A DNA stretch of 64,000 nucleotides from positions 57,357 through 121,356 of the forward strand of contig JAGFNK010000123.1 in the NCBI GenBank assembly GCA_025769875.1, read 5' to 3'. Position numbers and translations under genes: made by a program. Positions 1-9,803 of this stretch are shown piece after piece. Below the pieces are notes generated by a model. It did not search any database. It worked only from the letters and a program-made list of their open reading frames with translations, and was not told the DNA's origin. The first letter of the stretch is position 1. Each line of letters begins with the position of its first letter. The stretch comes from Russula earlei. Taxonomy: Eukaryota; Basidiomycota; Agaricomycetes; Russulales; Russulaceae.

Positions 1-243
1 GACCAGTCTCAATTCTCTTTTATGCCTATCTCCCTTTCATGCCTTTCATCCTTAGTACTTCTCTCCTGTATATAAAACACCTAGCTACTCTGTAGTAAAA
101 AGAAAAGAGGAGGAATACAGTCTTCTTGAGTTTCCCTTACCTTCAGTCAGAAACTTCCGTGCATGAGTGATCTTGCTCTCCTCTCCTCTCCTTCTCTTCT
201 CCCTTCCTCCTCCTTACATTCCTCTTGCTCTTGGGTCAAGACA
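1..243 (+). mobile_element. 3' part of an LTR inserted at the 3' end of Element 1 pol
   Basis: There is a TATA box at 69-77 (TATATAAAA, plus strand), a pyrimidine-rich stretch, and an ending in TCAAGACA at 243, the kind of ...ACA terminus shared by most LTRs in this window. The pol reading frame of Element 1 (minus strand) stays recognisable down to about base 244 and then stops abruptly. The LTR start lies outside the window, so family and TSD cannot be confirmed; the five bases after it (ACCGT) would be the right-hand TSD. Confidence 0.45.
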
Positions 244-3200
244 ACCGTCTTGGATCGCCGTCCAGCCCCACGAATTCTGCGCGCCCTGGTTTGGCTCACT
301 TCAGCACTTTTGATAGATTAGATGCTGGTTCCTAAGTATTTTCTGTGGCAGTGTACCCTTTCCATGTAACTAGGTATTGGATTCCTTTGCAGTTTGGGGA
401 GAGCTGAGAATTTAGGATCTGCTCCACTTCATATTGTTCTTCTCCTTCGACTAATATTGGTGGTGGGTTTGAGAAGTTAGGACCGTGGGCAATGGTTTCT
501 TTGTAAGGTTTAATCAGGGAGTGGTGAAAAACCGGGTGTATCTTCCAGGACTTTGGTAGCTCAAGGCGAACATTTACTGGATAGGCAGTGATGACTTTGA
601 ATGGTCCATAACATCGAGGGGCTAATTTTGCCTTTGGGTGAGTGGTTCGTAAATTCGTGGCTTCCAACCATACTTGATCCCCTTCTTTAAAACGAAAGGT
701 GGAGGATTGAGGTCCTGATTGCTTCATGATCTCAGTTGCTCAGTTCAGGGAGGCAGCTACTTCTTCTCTGAGCTGGTTTAGTCTTGTTAGTCTTTCTTGG
801 ATTGAAGGGAACTTTGATGTAAAGGCAAGGGGTGGGGCAAATGTTGGGTTAAAGCCATACCAGACCTCAAAAGGGGGTTTGTTCGTAGCGCTGTGTTGTC
901 TGGCATTATGTGCAAACTCCATAAAGGGAATTAGTTCTGCCCAATTGTCCGCTTGGTGGTTGCAAAATATTTGTAGGTATTGTTCTAGTTCTTGGTTAAC
1001 TCATTCTGTTTCTCCATCTGTCTGTGGGTGATATGCCGTGCTCAATGATATCTTGACATTTAACTTCTTCCATAGTTCTCGAGTAACTTTTGCTGTGAAT
1101 TGAGGGCCTCTGTCTGATATTGTTTGTGTCAGGAGGCCTATTCTTCTCCAGACATTGTTTATGATTAATGTTGCTGTCTCGTCTGCTGTGATTGTCTTGT
1201 GGCAAGGGGTAATGATTATTGTGTTGCTGAATCAATCTACCATGACTAGGAGGCTGTCAAAGCCTTGTGAAATCGGTAGGTCCATAATAAAGTCCATGGT
1301 AATGCTTTTCCATACTTCTCCAGCTGGTGTAATTGGTACAAGGGGTGTTTCTGTCTTTGGGCGGTTCTTTGTGCTTTGGCAAATTGCACAGCCGTCTACA
1401 TAACTTTTGACATAGGTTAGCATTCCTGGCCACCAATAGTTTCAACTGATTAGTTCATAAGTTTTCCATTGGCCAGGATGTCCAGTGGCGAGGGAGTCGT
1501 GATGTAGTTTCAGAATTTTCTTTGGGTGTCATTGTTTGGGATATAGACTTTTCCTTTGAATAATATTAGTCCATCTTCAAGGTTCCAGTCTTGTAAGCCT
1601 TTGGATAATCATCTTGGTCCGTTCTTTATGATGATTGCTAACACGTTAGATACTTCTGGGTCGTAGTTTTTGCTAGATCGCAGTTGTTGTCGAAGTTCTT
1701 GATCGCCAATTGGTTCTGTAGCAGAGGTGCGTGTTGCTCTAATTTTAAAATATTTGTCATCTAGGAGCACCTTTCCATTGTTTTCATTTTGTATCCCCTC
1801 TTTAAAGTCTGGCCACCTGGACAGACCATCTGCTTTATTCATAGTTCCTGGGTGATGGGTGATGGTGAAGTCAAAATTGCTGAGAAGGAATGCCCATTGA
1901 GCTTGTCGTCATGTGAGTTTTTGTTTTGTCATGAAGTATGTCAAATTATTGTGGTCCATCCATAGATCAATGGGGTGTGTAGCGCCTTCAAGGTAGTGTC
2001 GGAAGTGCCAGAGGGATGAGACGATGGCAAGGAGTTCTTTATCATAGATCATGTAATTTCATTGTGCGGGGTCTAAGGATTTTGAAAAATAGGCTGCTGG
2101 GTGATATCCGTTAAATTCATCAGGTTGTTCTAAGATTGCGCTGACTGCAAAGTCGCTTGCATTGCAGATGAGTCGAAAGGGTTTTGTATGATCAGGTAAC
2201 ATGAGGACTGGGGCTGTCATGAATGCCTGGATTAATTTTCTGAATGCTTGTTCTTCATCATTTTCCCATTTAAAGGGGTATTCTTTCTTTGTTAGATTAA
2301 ACAGGGGTCGTGCCATTCATGAGTATTGGTGGATAAATCGTCGATAGAAGTTGCAAAATCCTAGAAATGCTTGGATGTCCGTAACATTGGTTGGAGTAGG
2401 CCACTTTGTAATGCCTATTAACTTGTCTTGGTCCATGGATATTCATCCCTGGGAGATATTGATGCCTAGGTAACTAATAGAGGTTTGTTGAAAAGCACAT
2501 TTCTCTGGTTTCAAGTATAAGTCATGGTCTTGGAGTGTCTTTAGGACCTGGTGTGTCCAGTCATCCAGTTCGTTCAAGGGTTTGCACCATGATTAGTATA
2601 TCATCTAGATAAACGACTACTTGTTCAGTGGCAATGTATTTTGCTAGGATGGTGTTCATAAAGCGTTGGAAAGTGGCTGGGGCATTGCAGAGACCAAATG
2701 TCATTATCGAATGGTTCAAAGAGTCCTAATGGTGTCTTGAATGCTGCAAGGTGTTCATCGCCCTCTCTTAGGCGGATATTATTGTATCCCCATCATACGT
2801 CAAACTTGGTAAAGTATTGGGCTCCTTGGAGCTTTGTCGATTAGTTCAGGATCAAGGGTAGTGGATATGTGTCTTTGACAGTTGCTGTAGTTAGGGCTCT
2901 GTAGTCCTGTACTGGTCATAGACTTCCTCCTTTCTTTTCTACAAAGAAGAATGGACTGGCAATAGCTGCTTTTGATGGTCGGATAGTGCCTCTTTCAAGT
3001 GTTCATCTAGGTATTCCTTTAGGGCTTGTAGTTCTTTAGGAGTAAGTCGATAGATACCAGAATCGCGTTGGGCGATCCCTGGTTTCAGATTGATTGCATG
3101 GTCCCATGGTTGGTGAGCAGAGAGGCATTGAGAGGCTTGTTTGTTGAAAACCTTCCGCCATTTCAAGAATTGGGCAGGGATAAGTTCGTCTAATGTCTTG

Positions 3201-3560
3201 GGGGGTGTTTCTGCATTGGCTAGCTTGGTAGCTGTGGTTGACTTGGCTCTTATGCTGATTGTTATTGGTCTAAACACATTGTGGATTTGTTCATCAACAC
3301 ATGGGTTCAATAGCCCTTCAGTATCTGGGAAGATTAGTGCAGCAACGTTTGCAAACTCAGGTTCTTCTTCTTCAGGGAAAGTGAGCACTTGTATTTGGTA
3401 ATTCCGCATTCCAGATGCAGATGCAATGGTTATGCTTGGGTGTGTGGTAAGGCAGGTTCAGGGGCAGTTCCTCAGTGTGATTGTATCATTTGCCCAATCA
3501 ATATCTGGGTTGTGGTGTCGTAGCCAATCTGTTCCTAAGATAATGTTGTGATCTCCAATG

Positions 3561-4520
3561 TGTCATGAACCATTCTCTGGAGAGGGCCCTTGAAGGACCC
3601 TTCCTTATAGGAGGAAACCCAGCCTCTATGGTGTCACCCTGTTCACACGAGCAAAAGGGGTGAGTAGAGGTGTCCACAATATTGCGCGCGCATTGTTGGG
3701 CGAGCGATTCTCGGCACAATCGACATACAGCAAGCCCCACTTAAAAGCAACCCTTCTAACAACAAAGGACAGTATTAGGGCCTTCCTAAGGACCCTTTGG
3801 AACGACTCCAGGAACTCTACAATAGGCACTAACCTAGTATCAAAGGCCCTACAACGCGTTATTAGACCAACTCTAATAACTATAGAACGAACTATAAGGC
3901 AATACTAAGGACCTTAATAGAAGTATTAGGATCGACTCTAAGGACCCTAATAGAACTATAAGGGCCTTATAAGATAACACTACTCCCTAACCAAATTACA
4001 AGTCCTCAAATGACCAGCCCTAAACTAACTAACAGAAAACGAATCAGGTGCTCACACGTGCACTAAAGCAGTGAACACGTGGACAATGAAGGCTCTTACT
4101 CATCAGGAGAAGCCTTCTTACTCAGCAGCTTACTGAGCATGACTGAGCATGCTCAGTAAGCGCACTTCGACTTCTTACTCATCACTCTATTGTGCTTGAT
4201 AACAAGGTTATGACTTGTTCCCTGTTTAGCAGTTCTCTTGTAGTATATAAGTGCTCAATAAAGTAGCGGACAGTCCTCAGACTGTCCATTTGTTTACGGC
4301 ACTCTCTATCCCTGGGATACTCCTTTAAGGACCGTCCCCTTGTGACTATTCTGGCCTCTTCTCTGCGTGACTGCTCTACTCTCGCAGTAACAGTGCCTCT
4401 CTGGTATTTGTTACTACTCTGGACTCTACTCCTTGCCCACACGGTCTTGGATGTCTATTGACTCGTCTTCGAGCTTACCCCTCGCTCTTGAACTGGATAG
4501 TTCAACAGTGAGTCTTGACA
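3561..4520 (+). mobile_element. Solo LTR, family B (960 bp), inside Element 1 protease
   Basis: It begins TGTCATGAACC and ends GAGTCTTGACA, and is flanked by a perfect 5-bp TSD CAATG at 3556-3560 and 4521-4525. Element 2 carries the uninterrupted target (CTCCAATGTTAGTGAC at about 10,662), giving an empty-site comparison. TATA box at 4244-4250 (plus). Thirty bases downstream is AGACTGTCCA (4279-4288), the same putative RNA 5' end as in family A. A second copy lies at 54498-55378. No internal region is present, so this is a solo LTR left by recombination. Confidence 0.95.
4129..4160. repeat. 13-bp perfect inverted repeat in LTR family B
   Basis: CTTACTGAGCATG at 4129-4141 and its exact reverse complement at 4148-4160, separated by ACTGAG. 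The arms contain repeated TGAGCATGCTCA-like half sites, lying 85-115 bp upstream of the TATA box. The related copy at about 54,850-54,890 keeps the palindrome. It could be a dimeric transcription-factor site in U3; no factor can be assigned from sequence. Confidence 0.6.
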
Positions 4521-4907
4521 CAATGTTAGTGACAAGGAATTCTGCTTGTTCATCATGAGTAGCGCCTGTGTGCACTTGAATGCGAAGTCTTTGGATGGTG
4601 TTAAAGCGTATTAGTCCATTGGCATTTTGTGTTCCATCTACATTTTGTGCTGGCAAGGGTTTGGTCATAGTTCGGAGGTGCAGGTGGTGTCTTTGTGCAA
4701 ATTGTTCATGGATTATCATTCCTTCTGCTCCACTGTCAAGCAGGGCTCTTGCACCGATTTCTTTGCCGCTTGTCTTCCCTACCAAGGTAACTTTCAAGGC
4801 AATGGATGGGGAGTGAATATTCTTGGTAAAAACTTTGGGGTAATTGATTTCTCTTTGTATCATACTGATTTGGACCATGTCCCTTCTCGGTGCAGAAGGG
4901 GGTCCAA

Positions 4908-4914
4908 TTAAAAA
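4908..4914 (-). promoter_or_regulatory. Candidate -1 frameshift site at the gag stop (Element 1)
   Basis: On the minus strand the gag frame ends GAT TTT TAA (TAA at 4910-4908), so the stop overlaps a run of five U. The pol frame runs through the same place as TTT TTA ATT. A Phe tRNA on UUU could re-pair one base back on UUU and bypass the stop. The site is identical in Element 2 (11053-11059). Confidence 0.5.
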
Positions 4915-6421
4915 TCCATAGGAGCAGATCTTGGGCGGAGGATTGAGTCCGCAAGTGTTTCTCTCCAAGTTGTCAATGATGCAACAGGAACAGGTTCTTC
5001 TTGCACAGGGTCGATGTTTTCATCTTGGATGGTTAGTAGCTCTGACTGTTTGGGGACGAGATCCTTGTCGTTGGCGTCCTTGGGCTGCTTTCTTTGCTCT
5101 ACATTGATTTGCCATATGGTTCTTCTTTCCACAGTAATAACAGAGGTTGTTCTTGCGTCGAAACTCTTTCTCTGCATCTGTGAGGGGTTTTCTTTCACTT
5201 CTGGATTCCCAGGGTCGTTCGTTAGGTTCTCCTTGGTACAAGTTAATTTCCAAGGGATTGTCTGATCCTTGAGTGTTTAATCCTTGAGTACGCACAGAGC
5301 GTCCTCCTCTAAAGGCCATGGAATTGTATAGGTGGAACAGGTTGTCAAATTCTCTTGCTGCTTTGACAAGGGCTGCGAGTGTAGTTGGTGTCGGTGTGAT
5401 TCCCAATATCTTTTGATGTAGGGCTGGGTTAATGTTCTTCCTGAATGCAGTACATCTTTGTTCTTTCGTCGGTGGTAGCTCATGATGCATGGTGTGACCA
5501 TTTCTGATACCATTCATTAAACGGTAGTTTTCCTTGATAATAAGTGTGCATAGTGTTGGCAGAAGCCAATTCTGCTTCTGCAGGGATAAAATGGTCAGCA
5601 AAGGCCTTTTTGAAGTCGTCCCATGATCCATAGTTGGCTACAGTACGAGCCATGGCTTTAGTAGTTTGTTCTCTAGCCCATGCTCCAGCAGGGTGTTCCT
5701 ACTTTAAAGTGGGTTAGTGCAGCTGGCAACTTTCTTGCTTTCATCTGTAAAAGAGTCGCCATTGATGTAGTAATAATTGGCCAGGGCTGCCCAAAAGGCT
5801 TCTGCATTGTCGGCTTTTCCATCAAAGGGTTCTGGGGCAGTTCCCACAAGACGAGGATTGCTGGACATTGTAGGGTTCTGGGTTGTTGCGACTGTAACAA
5901 TTGGTGGAGCTGGACCTTGTAACTGGATTCTAGTTGGAGTGAGTGTTCGAGGGATTGTTTGTGGTACGTTGCTAACTGTATGTGGAGTGGGTTGTTGAGT
6001 ATTTCATCGGGTAGAGGGTCCTGGAGTAGCGCTTCGAATGCTTGGTGCAGTGCCTAGGACAGCGGTAACTTCTTGTGTTGCTCTAGCCGTGAAGTCGACT
6101 TCTTTGTTGTTGTAGTAAACCCAATATCTTCTAGAACGGCTCCACTTGACTGGTTTATCTAGGAAGAGACCTGTGAAATTGTAGGGGTTGAATTCTTGAA
6201 CGTTTTCCGCTCCTGGGGCTGCTGCTTTAAGTTGCTCAGTGGTAACTTCGTCGTTGTCATCTTCGTATAACCAAGTGTCAGAAAGATTTCCATGGTTGAT
6301 AATAGATACACCCTGCGAATTTCCCTCGGTAACAGTGATCTTGAGTGTCGTAACTGAGGCCTTCAAATAGGAGTGGGATTAGATTTTCTTCTTCGTCAGT
6401 GATGTCTCTCCTAGTGCTCAT
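4908..6421 (-). pseudogene. gag: Element 1 gag (capsid/nucleocapsid), broken
   Basis: The ATG is at 6421-6419 (start Met-Ser-Thr-Arg-Arg-Asp, same as the Element 2 copy at 13154). The order is an N-terminal region unique to this family, a capsid-like region (about 5300-5860, with the A-F-W-A-A-L-A-N-Y-Y stretch), and one CCHC zinc knuckle C-Y-Y-C-G-K-K-N-H-M-A-N-Q-C at about 5110-5155. Gag packages the RNA. A one-base indel near 6315 and others downstream break the frame. The stop at 4910-4908 lies inside the pol open frame. Confidence 0.75.
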
Positions 6422-6428
6422 AGGTCTA
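6419..6428 (-). promoter_or_regulatory. ORF-B stop to gag start junction (Element 1)
   Basis: Minus strand TAG-ACCT-ATG: the ORF-B stop (6428-6426) is four bases before the gag ATG (6421-6419). Element 2 keeps the same spacing (TAG-ATCT-ATG at 13161-13152). Such spacing would allow termination-reinitiation. Confidence 0.55.
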
Positions 6429-7934
6429 GACGACTGTTATAGTCCAATGGCCGTTGTTCCAAGGATATGCAATGGTGTAGGCTGGTTTTCAGTCGAATGG
6501 TATCGGGTCTTCCTTGGTGTTTCTTAATTGGATTCGGGAGTATTCTTCAGTGATGCTGCTTTGTGTTAGAACTACTCGGGTTTTCCACAGATATCCTTCG
6601 AATTCTGCTGGAGAGATGGCAAAGTCACTTATTTCCTTGATGGGGTGTTTGTAAACTATAAAGTGTGTCAGTCGTTGATGCCAAGCTTGGGTACAATAAC
6701 TCTTGAATTCAATTAACTCTCTCCTTGAACTGCGTAGGTAGGTTTAATGCTAAGAAGGATTGTTCTGGTAAGTAGCAGTGTAAATCAGTACTCCTAAGAT
6801 CGGCACTATCAGGGGATTCAATGAGGGGTGATGCAAAGGGTTGGATAGGTACAACAGGGGTAGGAATACGATTGGTAAACAAGGGTAAGTAGGCATCAGG
6901 AGGGGTAGGAGGTAATGGTCTTTCAACAAGAAATCCTCTTGCGTTGGGAACTGTTTCTCTCTCAGGGGGTCGTTGGGATGACGCGTCTCCTGTGTCGAGG
7001 AGCCAGATTTATCGAATGGGGAGGTGGTAATCGCCTGGCGTCCACAAGGTAATTCCTGTCAGGAGTAGGAGGTGTATCTGGTCGAAAGTTGCACGTGCAA
7101 TACTCTGTTTTGCAGTTACACCTTGCTGTCCACGGATTTGACTCAGTATCTTCTGTGCTGGCAGACCAACGTTCCTGGCTAGTTGGGACATGGTGGTTTG
7201 AATTGGTGTGAGGGGTCGAGGGGCAAGACTTGAGGCTTCTAGGATTGCTGGGACAGAATAGTACGTAGGGGGACCAGTATATGAGGCGTCTGGGCTGGTA
7301 ATTGCCCAAGGTTGATTGTAGTCTGCATCGTATAACCAAGAGTTAGTTTCCCAATCGAAGGTGTTGTGTATTCCTGGTACAACAGCAAGTTGGACGTAAG
7401 ATTGGTTTTCCCTTTGTATTCTGTTGAGGCATAGGTGGTAGAACTGGACAGTGAGACGATAGTAGCTGATGTATGTCCAAGCCCAAGTAAAACAGGCGAT
7501 ACCCTGTCCTTAAAGAATTAACGATGAGATGGTGACGTGGCTGGATGATTCCTGGTCCAAAGGTTCAATTCGCTAGGAGCACAGGGATTGATAATCAACT
7601 GGTTGTCCTTGGATGTTCTTTGCTTGGGCAAGTTGCCAATATAATAGTTGTTGTCGTGCTGGTGGCAGGAGTCGACTAAGGGTTTCAAGATATAATGCGT
7701 GCTTCGTCGTGGCTTAGGAGTTGTCCAAATGGTAAGACTTCAAGGAACTCTTTGACAATGAGATGAGGAAAGTCTTTGTGGGGTGGTTCTATCCCTGGTA
7801 TGTCATGTAGGTTGGTTAAGGTGGTGACAGGGAATGCGGTAGGAGGCCCAAGTTCGATAATGATTTAGGCTCAAGACGTGTCTGGTGATAGCGTCTTCTT
7901 CTTTGTCTTCTTCTAAGGCATATTCTCGAGGCAC
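6426..7934 (-). pseudogene. Element 1 ORF-B: unknown protein between ORF-A and gag
   Basis: I recognise no family. Combining the two copies gives a frame of about 500 codons ending four bases before gag. It begins with an acidic stretch (LEEDEEEDA in copy 2), then a Tyr/Leu-rich middle, a compact Cys cluster C-N-C-K-T-E-Y-C-T-C-N-F (about 7097-7132 here), a basic stretch N-L-A-P-R-H-R-R-R and a Pro-rich section, and ends at W-T-I-T-V-V. The frame does not open with ATG: the nearest upstream in-frame stop (in copy 2) is followed by no ATG, and in copy 2 no Met occurs in the first 300 or so codons. Copy 1 has frame breaks near 7500 and 7840 and a TGA for an expected Trp near 6500. An RNA-binding or Gag-accessory role is only a guess. 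Confidence 0.55.
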
Positions 7935-7958
7935 TTTAGTTAAGGCAAAGAAGAAAGG

Positions 7959-7975
7959 TTTATTCGATCTTTATT
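7959..7975 (-). terminator. Paired AATAAA signals between ORF-A and ORF-B
   Basis: AATAAA on the minus strand at 7975-7970 and 7964-7959, 29-45 bp after the ORF-A stop (8006-8004). Both hexamers are conserved in Element 2 (15216-15211 and 15205-15200). They could end an ORF-A-only transcript. Confidence 0.35.
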
Positions 7976-8003
7976 GAAGCGTTACAAGGGTGGTTCTTAC
8001 TTT

Positions 8004-8946
8004 TTAAGAACCGTGCGCAAGATCTATGGTTTCGAGACGGTACCTCTCAATTATTTCGAGAGGGTTAGGGGGAATACGAGGTGTGAAGCAGAAGCGAAGT
8101 AACTGTGGGTTGAAGCGGATGGTATTCGACTGTATAAGTCGAATAGTGACGTAGGGAGACGCGGTTACTGTTCATCTTTGAAATGTAAGTAACCGTAAGC
8201 AAAAGCGAGGCGTCCGTCCAAGAAGTCGTGTACGATAGATAAGCAAAACGAGCCCTTGTAAGCAGGGGGTAAATAGCGGGCAAAGTAAGAAGTTTCCTAA
8301 ACAACGAAGTGTTAAAAATGTATGCAATGCGTCCGAGGGGGAAGTCAGTGTCCGGGGCGTATATCCCAACATTAGAACAAATGCCGAAGGGGGTGAGGCC
8401 ATACTCAGTGGCAAGGGCAGTGTTGGAGGGTTTGACTGCAAAAGTGTGGACGATGCATGCACGAAAGGTGGTGGTGAAGGTGTCTGTGAATGTGCGACGA
8501 GCTAACTGGTCTGAGGTAGGGATGCGTCCAAGGTAGTCTTGATGGTTTAAGTCGTGGAGGGGACGCCACTGCTCCTGGTGATGATTGGTGGTAGGGAGGA
8601 CAAAGTACTGGTGCGGATGGAAGCGAAATGCTGTGCAGGGGGGACGGTCGAGGAAGCCTTCAGGCAAGGGAGGACGGTCCACTTGCTGTTGCTCATTCTG
8701 CACTGGAGGGGGAGTGCCAACAGGGACAAAGTTGCCTGGGATAGGCTGGGAAATGTTGGGAGACGATGGTGGGGCTGTTGGGGAGTATAGGATGCTAAGG
8801 GGCGAGGATGTGTCGACTGGGTCGATGTCTTCAGTGAGGATGCGAAGGGCAGTGCGTGGGGTGGGTTGCAGAGGAGAAGGGAGGCACAAGGAGGTGTTAA
8901 CCAAAGTGGGGGAGTTAGGAGTGGACACTTGAGCATTGGCTGGTCA
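8004..8946 (-). pseudogene. Element 1 ORF-A: unknown Pro/Ser-rich protein after the 5' LTR
   Basis: I recognise no family. This is the first open frame after the LTR, about 310 codons, with a Pro/Ser/Thr-rich N-terminal third (repeats such as P-P-S-S-P, T-P-P-P), an acidic TEDIDPVD patch, and a more globular C-terminal part with aromatic residues (R-F-H-P-H-Q-Y-F-V-L-P). The frame opens after a TGA without any ATG; the residue shown at 8928 is a GTG. Copy 2 (15245-16189) is clearly alignable, and this frame is better conserved than the overlapping second frame, which argues it was translated. A one-base shift near 8075 changes the end in copy 1; the ancestral end is H-G-S stop at 8006-8004. 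Confidence 0.5.
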
Positions 8947-8962
8947 ATACAGGGATGATGAG

Positions 8963-8972
8963 AGACTGTCCA
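8963..8972 (-). promoter_or_regulatory. Self-complementary primer-binding site (Element 1)
   Basis: Two bases inside the 5' LTR end (8975) the minus strand reads TGGACAGTCT. It is exactly complementary to AGACTGTCCA at 9269-9260 in the same LTR, which lies 32 bases after the TATA box (9301-9294), where the RNA should begin. This is the arrangement of Tf1-type self-priming rather than tRNA priming. Confidence 0.65.
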
Positions 8973-8974
8973 GA

Positions 8975-9803
8975 TGTCAAGACATGTACTGCTGATCACT
9001 AAGGACTCAGGAGCAGGTGGGCAAGGGTCGGAACAGACGGTACGCAGCGTAAACGGTGTTGAACAGGAGGACGAGCCAAACGACTAGAAGATACCAGATG
9101 GGGACTGGTACATGTTGCAGGAGGCAGAGGCAAAGAGTAGAGGCCAGTGCAGCGAGGGGCTTTAAACAAGGCGGTCGTTGAAGAGTACCTTGAGGACAAG
9201 GGAGGACTTTAGACTGAGCGGTTGCAGGGGAGTACCCAGGAAGATGAGAGTATCACAAATGGACAGTCTGACGACTGCCATGCTTCATTGGGGCTTATAT
9301 ACAGTGTACAGGGTCGATTACAAAGAACTGGGACTATTCTAGACTCTTTGGTACCATCCAATAGGACTACAGAGGCATAAACTTGCTTGTGTCAAGTTTC
9401 AGGCTTACTGAGCGCATTACTGATCATTGTGGAGCGAATGACATCATTATGATGTCACTGTGGAGCGCTTAGTGAGCCTATGAGGTCACTGTGGAGTTGC
9501 TCAGTCAGCCATGATGTCATTGGAGCCTTGATGACATCAGATGAGTTATGCAACAGTTTCTAAGAGTTTGTGCCACTGTTTCGGGTCCATGGTGGCTGGG
9601 TGACCATGTGGCTGCCACGCGATGATTACACGATTAGGAAACAGGGTGCCTGGTTGTGTTATAGTGCCTTTGCAATAGCGATAGCTTGTACCGCAGGGGG
9701 ATAGCCCAGAAAATGGAAGGGAGTTGGCAATGCAAAGTGAGAGAGGTCTCTCTTGAGTGAAATAGGACAAGCTACGGCCAGGACCTGTCCTTGGTTCATA
9801 ACA
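8975..9803 (-). mobile_element. LTR family A (829 bp), 5' LTR of Element 1
   Basis: It runs TGTCAAGACA...TTCATAACA as written on the plus strand. It has the same length as the LTR at 16215-17043 and is homologous to the solo LTR at 61103-61929. Minus-strand TATA at 9301-9294. The many short open frames in it are not genes. Upstream of the TATA it carries four copies of one octamer (9439-9539). Confidence 0.9.
9439..9539. repeat. Four CRE-like octamers in LTR family A U3
   Basis: TGACATCA at 9439-9446 and 9532-9539, and its reverse complement TGATGTCA at 9450-9457 and 9512-9519. The first pair forms the near-perfect palindrome TGACATCATTATGATGTCA. They lie 140-240 bp upstream of the minus-strand TATA. 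The core resembles bZIP (ATF/CREB) sites; the same cluster is kept in the LTR at about 16,679-16,779 and in the one at 61103-61929. Confidence 0.6.

Larger units (their letters stand above)
244..4968 (-). pseudogene. pol: Element 1 pol polyprotein (protease, RT, RNase H, integrase, chromodomain), broken
   Basis: On the minus strand from right to left: aspartic protease with the LLDSGAEG active-site motif (about 4735), then, after the inserted LTR, the rest of the protease; RT with the YLDD catalytic box near 2610; an RNase H region (about 1850-2316) that ends before the integrase; integrase with zinc-binding CAICQ and the following core (about 1230-1445); a second core part near 740-920; and a chromodomain (YEVEQIL...YLVTWKGY, 332-460) whose expected next Trp is TAG at 332-334. 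Stops such as TGA for an expected Arg near 1005 and frameshifts divide it into short pieces. It would copy and insert the element if intact; as it stands it cannot give a full polyprotein. Pol overlaps gag and is one frame (-1) away. Confidence 0.85.
244..9803 (-). mobile_element. Element 1: Ty3/gypsy chromovirus with extra 5' open frames (decayed, nested)
   Basis: Order on the minus strand: 5' LTR (8975-9803), PBS, ORF-A, ORF-B, gag, protease, RT, RNase H, integrase, chromodomain. The 3' LTR must lie left of base 1. The element is inserted into the reverse transcriptase of Element 2: bases from 9804 on continue an RT sequence (CCAAATGTCATTATC...) that Element 1 carries at about 2690 in its own uninterrupted RT. 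The five bases after the LTR, CCAAA, are the expected right TSD. Many stops and frameshifts show it is inactive. It carries a solo LTR (3561-4520) in its protease and an LTR (1-243) at its pol end. Confidence 0.85.

Noticed and set aside
726..1403. Plus-strand open frames over Element 1 pol
   Set aside because: They are antisense to integrase sequence, with no family similarity; composition shadow.
8554..8932. Plus-strand frames opposite ORF-A, and a second minus frame (8547-8999)
   Set aside because: G-rich shadows. In the second minus frame the two element copies differ more at protein level than in ORF-A.
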